64,000 nt of DNA. Source: Pratylenchus scribneri (Eukaryota > Nematoda > Chromadorea > Rhabditida > Pratylenchidae). The translations under genes were made by a program, and so were the position numbers. Location: NCBI GenBank assembly GCA_030063045.1, contig JAQSEB010000085.1:1-64000 (forward strand), read 5' to 3'. Position 1 is the stretch's first letter, and each line of letters starts with the position of its first letter. Below, one piece after another: positions 47,329 to 58,600 of the stretch. The notes below the pieces were generated by a model. It did no database searches and was not told the origin of the DNA. It saw only the letters and a program-made list of their open reading frames with translations.

Positions 47329-49560
47329 TCATTTCACGCCATTCATCAATTCCAAATATGCCCATTGCACTTCTCGTTCCAAATGGCTTAGCACTCCGAC
47401 AATTCCGGTCATTTCGACAGCATGTCCAAGATTTGGTCCACCTAAAATTGAATTAATCAAATATAATAGTTTCCTTCATTTCGAACCTTCTTTTGCCTTC
47501 TTTGTTCCATAAACAACTTTTCCATCGTATTCGTCCATTGGCACTTCCATTTCCGGACCAATTCGGTTGATTGTTATTCCCAAATGTTCTTCAATTTCGC
47601 CCAAATACTACAAAAAGAGAATAAATATCAAATTTATTTATTAATAAAACCTACACTCATTTCATTGTACCATTTTGCGCATCCTCCTTGTGAAACCAAA
47701 TTTGTTTGGAAGCAATTTACGCCACGGCTTCGACATTGATGGTACCATACTTTTTCGGGCACCGTTGAAACCAATGAAATGGCCAAACCCATCCTTAATT
47801 AAATTAATCATTCCAATTATTTATTTTAATTTTACCGTTCTGCTCGACCAACTCTGCCAATCCGATGAACATAATTGGCTTTTTCTTCGGCCGGTGGCAA
47901 AGTTACATTGATTACTGTGAAATATTTTTCATGAATTTTAATTTGGATTTTAATTAATTTACCGTAGGGCACTCCGCTAATATCCAATCCTCTTGCGGCC
48001 ACATCCGTACAAATCAGGAATTTTACCTTTTTCTCCTATAAATTAATTTTAAACCAATTTTGTATTTTTTAAAACCTTGAAAAGTTGTAAATTTGCCGTC
48101 CGTTCATTTGGACTTCGATCACTGTGTAAGCAGGCACAAGTATGCCCTTAAAATTGAAATGTTTAATAAATCCAAAGAAAATTACCTCTTGGTGCCAAAA
48201 ATCTCTCCAAATTATCACAATCCAATTTTGTCCGGCAAAATATGATGCATTGATCCATTTTATGTTCGTTGATTGCCTTCAAAACATATTCGGCTTTCAA
48301 AATTTTCACTGCCTCCGAAAGTGTTTCGGCATTATCGGTGCCCGGTCGAATTTGATCTCTTCCGTGAATATTATCAGTCTAAATGGATTGGAATATATTT
48401 CATTTAAATTCGAGCAAAAATACCTGGACAGATTTGCCTGGTTGAGAGCGCAGACGAATCCAACTTTTGTCTTCTTTTGGGTCAATCAAACAAACAACCT
48501 TAAATAACGAAAATATTGATTTATTGATTGGTTGAATTTAAAACCTGATGCACTGTTTCGGGAACACTGTCCTGCCCTTTTAAGTCAATCCATTGTGGGA
48601 AATGCATATATTGATTCTTTTGGATTAATTTTAATATTAATTTTGATAAAACTTACTGCCAATTTTTGCACGGCCATATTGTGCAAAGTTGCTGAACAAA
48701 CAATCATTTGAAGACGCTGCCCGGATGGTCCACATTTTGGAATATGATTGTACAATTCGTGAATAATTTTGGCCGAGTCACTTTGGCCTCCCAGCAGAGA
48801 ATCGGCTTCGTCCAAAACAAAAAATCGAACCTAAATATTTTATTTGTTCGATCAACATAAGAAAACTAACTTGACCCAGATCGACTCGCCTCTCCTGAAC
48901 CAGGCCGCGAATTCTGCCGGGAGTGCAAGTCAAAATGTCGCAACCATTTCCAATTGCTCCCAATAATTCGCCCATATGAATTCCACTCACCGCCAAAACA
49001 TTTCTAAAAATATTTTTTGTTATTTCGAAAACTTTTTGAGCAAACTTTATTTTCGGTTTATCCAAATATGCTCCAAACCGTTCAATTTGTGCATGCGTTT
49101 GTTGGGCCAATTCTTTGGTCGGTTCAACAATAAGGCACATTGGCTGGTTTGATCTTCGTTCCACATCAATTTGACCTAAATTTTGTTTCTTTTACCAAAG
49201 GAGGAAATGTAATGTTAAGTTAACCTGGATTTGTTTTTTGACTAGAAATTGGTTTCGGCTGCATTGATTCATAAACAATTTGTAAAATTGGAATGCAAAA
49301 TGCCCCGGTTTTGCCACTTCCAGTCTCGGCTGCCTAAAATACATTTGTAGAATATATAAAAATTAAGGTGAATACCAACCATGCAAACATCGCCGCCACC
49401 GAGAATTGCAGGGATTCCTTCATATTGAATGTCGGTTGGAAGGCTGGAAATATTATGAAGAGATTATTGAAATAAAAATCAAATTAAATTACGTCCAATC
49501 CAAGTCAGTAATAGCATTGACAAGTTGTTGAAGAACTCCCAAATCTTCAAATGCTGCCAT
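47329..49560 (-). CDS. DDX1: DDX1-type DEAD-box RNA helicase lacking the SPRY insert
   Basis: ATP-dependent RNA helicase; DDX1 acts in the tRNA ligase complex and RNA repair. ATG 49560: [20 protein letters not shown], then [19 protein letters not shown] (Q motif), [11 protein letters not shown] (motif I), [10 protein letters not shown] (Ia), [17 protein letters not shown] (II), IVCSATLHN (III), [21 protein letters not shown] (IV), [13 protein letters not shown] (V), [13 protein letters not shown] (VI), [10 protein letters not shown] and [14 protein letters not shown]1 throughout, including its own C-terminal region. Between motif I (ends SSQKTNPG) and Ia only a few residues and a 45-bp intron are found, where DDX1 has a SPRY domain of about 150-200 residues. 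All exons join in phase and no stop interrupts. Stop TGA 47329-47331. Confidence 0.92.
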
Positions 49561-49982
49561 TTAAATTGGATTACTCTAAACTCTAAAATAAGGGTGAAAC
49601 ACAAGTAAATTTATGATAAGGTTTTCTCCGTAAAAATTTAGTTAATGAATGTGATTATAATTAATAATTTACTGTCAAATTTTAATCGAATCAAATATCA
49701 TACTAGCTTCAATCAAGCCATTTTATGGTCATACAAATTCAATTTTATTTATTTATTTATCTGAATTTATTGAGATGTCAAACAAAAATTTTACATAAAA
49801 TTTGAGCCAAATATATTTCATTCAGGGAAAATATCGCTTTAAAACAAGAAGAAAACAAACAAAAATGGATGGAAGAAGTTCGTGATATTTAGGATGAGGG
49901 GGATTGATCACACTTTTATATTCCATCATCAACATTTATGGCTTCTAATTATTTTGCTGGTTTTTCATTCATCATGTCCAGT
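49561..49982. other. intergenic between SYNJ2BP and DDX1
   Basis: AT-rich, with ATTTATTTATTTATC. No ORF or repeat. Separates two genes on the same strand by 422 bp. Confidence 0.4.
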
Positions 49983-50825
49983 TCATTTCCACCAAGTGCC
50001 TTTCCTGATACGATTGTAGCCGACGTAAGCAATGAGCGAGAGTGCCGCAGCTCCAACAACAACGATGGCAATTTCGGTCAATTGAGATGGACTATAAAAA
50101 TATTCCGAATTAAAATAATATTAATAAATTTTCATACTATCCGTGTGCGTTGTTCAAATTTGGCATCAGATGGAGACTTGCAGTACGAGTCTAAAAAATG
50201 ATATTAAACCAAAACATTTAAGACATTTACAACTAACCGAAGCATGTGATGGTCTAGTAGACATGGATTCCATGTCAGTGCTGCCTTCAGGGGTGGTATC
50301 GAAACTCTTAAAAGTTTTTAAAAATAAATGTTTTTTTTAAATAAAATAAACCATAGCCATAGCAATTGCTCGTTCCGCATTTGTCTGAATTTTGAATTCG
50401 CATTCTCCTTCCAATTGTTTGAGTATTTCAACCGCCTCCTCATGGGTGATTTCCTCCATCGATTTGTCATTAACCTTAATAAAAATAACCGCATTGAATT
50501 GATTTGAATTATTGAAACTTACGGAAATAATGCGATCGCCTTCACTGATTTTACTCTCAAGATCAGCATTTCGAATGCGGCTAAAGAATATTCCAGTATG
50601 TCCAGGGATATAGGGACCATCCGTGCCACCGATGATATTGAATCCAAAACCTGGAATATTAAAATACATTTTTGATTTGGTAGATTTAAAAAAATACCAA
50701 CCGCCTGCTTCGCTTTTTGTTATTTTAACTGTTTTAAACACACTTATCGGCTGAAGAGTGTTTACAGAACTGGCGCTGGTATTGGAGATGACTGAAGAAG
50801 CAGTTTGATCGGCGTCAACCATCAT
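49983..50825 (-). CDS. SYNJ2BP: SYNJ2BP/OMP25-type tail-anchored PDZ protein
   Basis: Outer-mitochondrial-membrane PDZ adaptor. ATG 50825 (a second ATG follows at once). One PDZ domain: GFGFNIIGGTDGPY (carboxylate-binding loop GFGF), GIFFSRIRNADLES, ISEGDRIISVNDKSMEEITHEEAVEILKQLEGECEF. A Ser/Thr-rich linker (TTPEGSTDMESMSTRPSHAS) follows, and a C-terminal membrane helix IAIVVVGAAALSLIAYVGY ending in basic YNRIRKGTWWK, stop TGA 49983-49985. A short hydrophobic tail with a positive end is the mitochondrial tail-anchor signature and matches OMP25 topology. Six exons, all phases consistent. It differs from the vertebrate protein in a longer N-terminal lead of about 40 residues. Confidence 0.88.
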
Positions 50826-52252
50826 ATTTAGAATAAAATTTTTCTCTTGAATTAAACAATGTTGAGCTAAAAAAGAAAAAATAACAATTATTTGAAGTTA
50901 AAGCAATTAATAAAATATATGGAAGGATTTAGATTATTTTATAATCGATGATGATGATTGATGTGATGAATGATTAGTTTATTGACATGACAATGAATAT
51001 GCGAATTCTGTTTTTTGTGTGATTGTGAAATGTCTGTGAAACTGAAACCAATAATCAATACTTAACTAAATGTAGTTTTCGCTTCGATATTTATTTTATA
51101 AATAATGGCTACAGTATTATAAATTTTTTTACCCAACATTTTCGGGTTTAAAGTCGTTTAAACCAGGGTTTTGGGCAATGTTGACATTACATTTTATTTA
51201 TTTTTATATTTAAAAGATACCTAAAACGTTGTTTAATGGATAACAATTATATTTCAATCGCTAATAAAGTTTAAAAATGATAAAATGAGAGGGATTTTGA
51301 GATTAACGTGGCGAAAATGAAACAATCAAAGCAAAGAAGGCATTAATATTTGGCAAATGGGATAATGTATCGTGAAAGAGTATGGAAATTGGAAATGGAA
51401 TGGAAATAATCAAATACGTTGAGTATTTCTTGATAACTACTGGGCAAAATCTGCAAGAGCCAACAAATTAAAGAGGAAAAAAAAATCATTCAGATTCAGA
51501 AGCTTGCCTTTCAAATATCCAAATGCTCGATAAATATAAATAAGAAATAATATGAATTGAGATTGAGAGCTATTGGGAGAGGAGTATTGCAATTTAATAT
51601 AGGGACTTGCCTTCTGAATTGCATGGCTTTCAATTTGTGAGAAGGAAGCAGGATGCCAAAATCCCAGTTGTCATCAATGCTCCTTCAACACTTATTGCAC
51701 TATAATTGGAATTAATGACGAAAATTATGAAAAATATATGTGAAACCCGTAAATTCCCTTCGGATAACATCGACCAATCTGCCCATCAATTGATAAAATT
51801 TAATTAAATTCTAATAGACATTTTTGATTCGTTCACTCAGTTCGAATTCCTCCTCTCCTATTCCCTGAATCCAGTGTGAAGAAGCATTGACCAATGAATG
51901 GCTTTGTGCACGAATCTAAAGTGATAAAAGGAAAAGGAACTGTATTCCTTAAGGGCATTTCATCTTGACAGGTGCATCCGATATTCCATTTGCTCTAAAT
52001 CCAATTGGCCAGATTCCATTTCCTTACAATTGCCAAAGGGCAACTCAAATAAAACGATAAATTGGAGCCAAATTCTCCAATAATAAAGAGAGAGGCTTTG
52101 TCCATTTCGGTCTCGCTATGAAGGAACATTGTCTTTGTGGAAGGATAATTTAATAGTAACCTATGTAATTATTCATTTAATTTGAATAACTTTTATCAAA
52201 AAAATAGATTATTTGAGCAAATAAATAAATTGAATATTTCATTTTCTGATTT
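50826..52252. other. gene-free stretch between WDR4 and SYNJ2BP
   Basis: AT-rich; no ORF with family resemblance on either strand and no element with definable ends. Probably holds the SYNJ2BP promoter (near 50850-51100) and WDR4 3' UTR. Confidence 0.4.
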
Positions 52253-53997
52253 TCATGGCACTCCAACCAACTCCTCCAAAATGGTCGTTCCTTCTAGGCT
52301 GACTTCTTTTACAAAATATACTCCTCCACTTTTTTCCGTAGCTCGGCATTCGGTCCCCCAACATGCCATTCCACCATGCCGAACAATTGAAACATAGTAG
52401 AATATGGCGAAAACTGCCATGCAAAGACCAATCGAAAAAATTACGGCACAACTGGCGATTAGTGCCTAAGAAATGGAATTTGGTTTATAATGGGCCAAAT
52501 CCAATCCAATTCTCACCATAAACGATTGGGTCATCATTGCCATTTCAGCATTGCCAAATTGAACCACTTTATAGAGTTCATCCAATGGGTATTTGTCTTC
52601 ATTTTCGGCCAAATCCGTCCATAACATTTGGTCACCGTTTAAATTGATCGGCGCTAATTCCATTTCCTCTTTTGGCTCAAAACAATCACCAAAATAAATT
52701 CCCTTCCTAAAATATAAAATTAGTTAAGGAATTGGAATATTTTTAAACTTACTTTCCTACGCAATAAACAATTCCTTTTGTTGAATCCAAACAAAAATCA
52801 GTGATTTTTTCATCAATATCCCTGCAATCCATCGAACATATTTGGGAGAACATTTTCGCTTCTTTATTTAATTCAAATAAACTAATTGAATTTCGGCCAT
52901 CCGGAAGGACAATAATTCTTGTTGAATTCTTTGAATTTAATTTAATTATTAATTAAAAAGTGTAAACCTTAATTTGAATTGTTCGTATTTTTCTGATTGG
53001 AGCATCGCAAATTTTGGCACTTGTAAAAAGGCAAATTCCATTTTTGAAATCCCATAATCGGAGAACTGAATCGCCGCCTAAATATGAGGATTTACATTTT
53101 AAATAGTATTTTGTAAATAATTAACCTGCACTTACGGCCAGAGAATCATCGGCACAACAAATTGATTTCACAAAGGATGTACTGCCCAGGCAAAAATTTT
53201 CAATCACAAATGTTTGAGGATAGTGGGAAATTCGTATTTTCTCATCGCGATCGGCGGTCAAAATGAATTTGCCGTCCGGAGAGAAACAAAAATCGAGAAG
53301 CTAAGGGACTTAGGAATAGGGAAAACTATTCAAAATTTGAGACCTTAAACTCACCATTGAAAGATGACCGAGAAGTTCTTGCCCTTTGGAGAGGCCACCG
53401 CTTTCTAAAATAAATAATTTTGCATGGAAGAATGAATTTATTAGACTAAACCTGTGATTTTAAATTCATAAACTGATCCGGATCGGTCGGCCAGAAAAAT
53501 TTTGTCATCATTCTTCGAGAAAGAGACCTTAAATTTTTAAAAATATACTTTTTAATTTTTGTTTATTCGGACAAACCTCTGTGGGTGTTTTGAGCAATTG
53601 TTGGGTGGAGGGTGGCAATAAATTTGATGCCGAACTCTGCCCATCATTTGTGCCGTTTAAAATTTTATTGAGGTTGAAGAGGGCAAGAATTTTTGAGCTG
53701 GTGGCAACAGCTAAGAATTTGAAATTGTTGGAAAATGCAGAAGAAAGAATCTTTAATATTTAAAATAATTTTAATTTAATTAAAAATGTTGCTTACAATG
53801 TCTTTTTTATTTTCTTCAGGCCTTTTTCCTTTTGAATTATTTTTCTCTTTTTTCGCCGCACTCAATTCGAATGAATTTAAGTCAATTTTGGCAAATTCAT
53901 TCCAACATCCATTAACCACATTCAATTGAAGTAAATAAATTCGGCAATCCACACAAATTGAAATAAAATTGTTGGAATTAAAATTAATTGAAGCCAT
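52253..53997 (-). CDS. WDR4: WDR4/Trm82-type WD-repeat protein with C-terminal membrane segment
   Basis: WDR4 is the non-catalytic partner of METTL1 in tRNA m7G46 methylation. ATG 53997: [20 protein letters not shown], a Lys-rich loop, then [73 protein letters not shown] with [12 protein letters not shown] (the WDR4 hallmark, human [14 protein letters not shown]...IESFCLGHTEFV), [11 protein letters not shown] and [10 protein letters not shown]. The final exon (52253-52465), reached by a good GTGAGA donor in phase, encodes [20 protein letters not shown] running into FYYVSIV, a membrane-helix-like segment, and 36 further residues. WDR4 is normally a soluble nuclear protein with a charged tail, so this end is unusual; a cryptic exon or a fused second gene is possible. 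No internal stop. Confidence 0.85.
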
Positions 53998-54812
53998 CGA
54001 AAGCTTAAATTATTGTTTGATTATAACAATTTTAAAATAATCTTCATTTTTAAATTTATAAAAATGCATTCGAGATTGGAAATAATGAGAATTTAATTTG
54101 GAATGGATTGGATATATGCATCCATTTCAAAATAAAAATTTCCACTAATTTCAAGAATAATTCATTGTAACTTATAAATAAATTTATTATAGATTCGGAA
54201 TTCGGACACAAAGGAAATTAACAATTATCTATCTTAAACAACAATGGGGGTATATATCAAAATATCAATATATTAGAAATAAACAAATCGGGGTGTAAGC
54301 GGTATAAGGAATAGGATGCTTGCAATTCCAATATAGGTATAGCGTATACCGTATAGGTATAGAATATAGATATAGAATATAGATAGGCATGCGATCAATT
54401 AATCGATATTCGATACAGTAAGTAATATAATAAGATAATGGTATGCGAATCCAATCGATTAATTAAATCGATATTCGATATACAGTATTTGGAATTCATT
54501 AGTAAGTATACTTGGAATTTGGCCATTTTTTGAGTTTACGTCAAGCTAATATTGTTTAGTAGTCAAGTATTTTAAAAACTAATTTATTTAAATGTTGTTA
54601 GCCTGTGGGCCATCCCATTTATCATTTGTGGCCCTCCTCCCCAGCAGCAGATGTCCGCCCAAATTTCTTTGGCCAATCCGGATCCACAGTAATCCTGTGA
54701 AAAGTGAGGGATTGGCAACACCCAAATCTTGCCCTTGGCCCCACCATTTTTTATGAGCATTTCCCGCCTTCCAATTCCCCTCCTTCCATTTTGCCAAAAA
54801 TCCAAAGCAAAA
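53998..54812. other. divergent intergenic region (WDR4 <- -> homeobox gene) with short repeats
   Basis: Head-to-head promoters of two genes. About 54290-54490 holds imperfect repeats of TATAGGTATAGAATATAGA and ATTAATCGATATTCGATA. The CGATATTCGATA words are palindrome-like. No ORF I would call. Confidence 0.45.
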
Positions 54813-55495
54813 ATGGATCCTTCCAATGACCAACTTTCTCAAGAGGAGGAAAATACCACTAATTGCAGTCGAAACAATAACAAACGTCGACTTCGAACCA
54901 ATTTTAGCGATGCGCAAACGGCCATTTTGGAGAGGGAATTCATGAAGAGTTGGTATCCGGATCAGCAAATCAAAAAGGGTGGGAAAAGGGGGAATAGGCA
55001 AAAATACGAGATTATTTTATGGTCACAGGAATTGCCACCCAATTGGGAATTTCATCGGATCGAGTGACGGTTGGAAATTAGTTGAAAGGGAATTTGATAT
55101 TTTCATTTGATCGAAGCAGATTTGGTTCCAAAATAGACGTTCAAAATGGCGTCGAAGTCAGCATCAACATTCCATCCCTCATTCACAGAATTGCCAGGCA
55201 AAATCATTGCTTGATTTGCCCTCAAGGAATGTTGGTCAGCAGCAGAATTTCCAGCAAATTTCATCAACAAAGGCAGATGATTCTCAAAATTCATTCATTC
55301 ATAACATTTTTGTTGCATTTGTTGTAGAATTGTTGGACAAATGAATGCGGCCAAATGACATCAGCAACTGATGAGGCAGAATTGTGGGCTACTCCATTTT
55401 TGGAAGGGAATCATCAGACACAGGAGCAGCAACAGAAGGCCCAAAAATGGGTGGAATATTGGCATGGAAATGCAAACAATAATGGATATTTTTAA
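54813..55495 (+). CDS. divergent paired-like homeodomain protein
   Basis: ATG 54813 (CAAAAATGG context) begins MDPSNDQLSQEEENTTN, acidic. Exons 54813-54978, 55029-55069 and 55120 onward give a homeodomain: KRRLRTNFSDAQTAILEREF, KSWYPDQQIKKG, IATQLGISSDRVT and IWFQNRRSKWRR. WFQNRR with Gln50 and the YPD turn place it among paired-like/Q50 homeoboxes; I cannot assign a subfamily, and KSWYPDQQIKKGIATQLGIS is divergent. A likely last exon, 55328-55495 (NCWTNECGQMTSATDEAELW ... stop TAA), is reached in phase from a GC donor (ACAAAG|GCAGAT, about 55272); otherwise the frame ends at 55342-55344. Product about 180 residues. Nuclear DNA-binding factor, targets unknown. It converges on the GPCR gene, whose stop is only about 120 bp away. 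Confidence 0.8.
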
Positions 55496-55617
55496 TGGAC
55501 AGAAAATGGAACATTTAATAGAATAAAATTTATTCAAATTTATAAATTGTAAATTGAGATTCATGAGTAAATAAATTTGGCAAGAAGATTGGTTTAATTT
55601 TGGTTGAATTTGTGAAA

Positions 55618-58600
55618 TTAATCAGGACTGATCAGCAGCCTTTGCTCCGATTCGGCCACCTCCATCCTTGGCTCATCCCCTCCTCCTCCTCCTCCTTCAA
55701 TTTCAGCCAAATCCATCAATGGGCCACATGAATTTGACATTAGGCCATTTCCAATTCCGCCACCACCCTTTTCTGGCATTGCCAATCCACAATTAGTATT
55801 TCCTCCTCCTTCATTGCCGGCCGATGAATGTTCAATGGCATGTCTGTTCAGATCGGTGGTCAGCGAATTGCTTTGCACCGTTTGATTGCCGATTCTGAAA
55901 CGATAGAATTTTAAATGGCATCAAAATTTGACGAATAAATTTGAAGGCTTGGATTGATTAATTCACAAATTCCTCCAAATCAGCTTAATTGAACTATGCC
56001 TTTGTCACTGCCAAATAAGGGTTTTCCTTTTTGTCTTACTGTACCCCAACTTTTTGTTTAATCGCCCTGCTGTCACCCTATCAATCAAATATTGCCCCAA
56101 TCTGCCTTTTTAAATCCACCCTTTCCCCTTCTCCTAATCATCAAATTTTCCCGTATCCAGTTTACTGGGCTACTGAGGGCTTAGGTTTCCGGCGAAGGCT
56201 CACTGCGAGAGCCTAGGCCCAGCTCTCACCCTAAACCACTTTATTCCTAGATTAAGACTAATGCTCTTGTTCTTAATTTGCCCACAAATTTCCCCCCAAT
56301 TTGTGCCCCAAATGGGAAATGGCCACCTTTGCCCTCCTCGGCCAATCCCATTCCTCATTCTGCTGCCATTGCCCATCATTTCCTGCATGGCCATTCCATT
56401 CCCATTTATTCCATTCTTCTCCTCCCCAATTGTTGTCATTGTTTGGGCCGGCAAAAATGTCCTCTCCGTTTCGAATCGATGATGGCTGCCTCGATTCGCA
56501 CTGATCAGCCCAATGGAACGAAGCAATGGGACTTTGCTGATTTGACGTTGCAGGGCATTTTGGATTTCGGCATTGAGGAAGCAATAAAGCACTGAGAAGA
56601 GGGAATTCATTTTTGAATTTATTTTTATTCTCCAATTAAAATAAGAAAATTGAATATCGCTGATTGAATATTTGCATCGGTTTTGGTCCATAATTCAATG
56701 AGACATTGGCCAAACTGGGAAGGCGATATAACATTGGAAAGCTCAAAATGGCCTCTAAAAAGTGGCTTTCCTAATTTTCTGAAAAACAGAAATTTTTATA
56801 AAATAATCGGCTTTTTCTTAGTCAATCAGAAAATTTGTATTTAATACATTGAAAGTCATGTAACTATAATTAAATATGGATTTTATAAAATTGAAGTAAC
56901 AGAATTATAGAGGACATTTTGGGCTTTCCAATGGTATATCGCCTTCTCGGATTGGTTATTGCCTCGCCAAGATATGAGTTAAAGAATGAACTGATTGAGT
57001 CGCCTCTTAATTTGTACTGTAGGCAATGAATTGATTAATGCCTGACTGAGGGCACATTGAGTGCTTTTTATGGAAAGGAAGGCGCCTTTCCCTCTTTACG
57101 TTACAGTAGGATAAGGACAAGATGATATGTGATTTAACCGAAAGGCATTAATTCACCCTATTTTCCTACATCAATTTTTGGCTATATCTCAGCAGGGAAA
57201 GCGATAGCCAATCAGGGAAGGCGATATATAATTATAAAGCCCAAAGTGCTCTCTACAATTTGGTTTTTATTATTTTATGAATCCTTACTTTAAAGAAAGT
57301 TTCATGCCTTTGAATATTGAACCCAAAATTTCTAATTAGTTTGATGCAAAGTCGCTTATTTTGCAATTGTTTTAGGTCTTCAAAAAATTATGATGGCCAC
57401 TTTTTAGAGGACATTTAGGGCTTTCGAATGGCATATCGCCTTCAAAATTAGTTTATGCCTTATAAAACTATGGTCAAAAAATATACCCAGCCTCCAGATA
57501 CTCAATCGGCGGTACTTAATTGTCCCACTTCGCCCCAGTTTAAAATTATCTTACCTGCAATGAAAATTCCCTGAAATGGGATAATGAATTAGTTAATGGA
57601 AATGTTCGAAGGAAAATGGCCGTACCTGAGAATGTTGAAGAATTGCAGAGCCCAACATATAAAATGCGGATGGCTTGCTTGGCTCGTAGAAGAGAGGGAC
57701 CTATTTTGAATTGTTTTGTATTTTATTGTCCTGGGATTTTTAAAACAAACATTTGAAACGCCCAACAATGGCACCAACAACATTGTTGCTTTCACTGTCC
57801 GCCTTCAATACAAAAATGAGATGAACGAATAAAAATAAAAAATGAACCAAATTTTCTTCGATTCTGCCGTGCTTTCAGAACGCAATTTCTGCACCAGAAT
57901 GAGCACAATGGCAAGCAGTAAAAGAACATTTAAAATCAGTGCCAAGCCCATTGTTCCTGCCAAAATCCACAAATGGCCTCCTTGGGCATAGGGAAGCCAA
58001 CAGAAGGAACGAGCCTTCTGCGATTGACGCTCATGGACGGCGGCCCAGGCCAGAACAACCAAAAAGGGGAGACCCCAACCCGTGAACAAATAAACGCCAT
58101 AGGGCATTTCTGAACGGCGCATTGCCAAAACCGTGAATCGACTATACAAGTAGATCTGTAAATTTGGGTAGGGGAGTGTATTGGAGAAAGAGAAATATTT
58201 GGTACAATTTAATCATTAGAGGCATTAGAAATTTAGGAATGGAATAGGGTTTACAATTACAAATCAGAAAAATAATTCCACTTAAATTCAAATTACAATT
58301 ACAAATCCGAATTACAATTACAATGGCAAATCAGAATTACAATTACAATCGCAAATCAGAATTACAATTACAATTACAAATCCGAATTACAATTACAATC
58401 GCAAATCAGAATTACAATTACAAATCAGAATTACAATCGCAAATCAGAATTACAATTACAAATCAGAATTACAATTACAATCGCAAATCAGAATTACAAT
58501 TACAATCGCAAATCAGAATTACAATTACAAATCAGAATTACAATCGCAAATCAGAATTACAATTACAAATCAGAATTACAATTACAATCGCAAATCAGAA

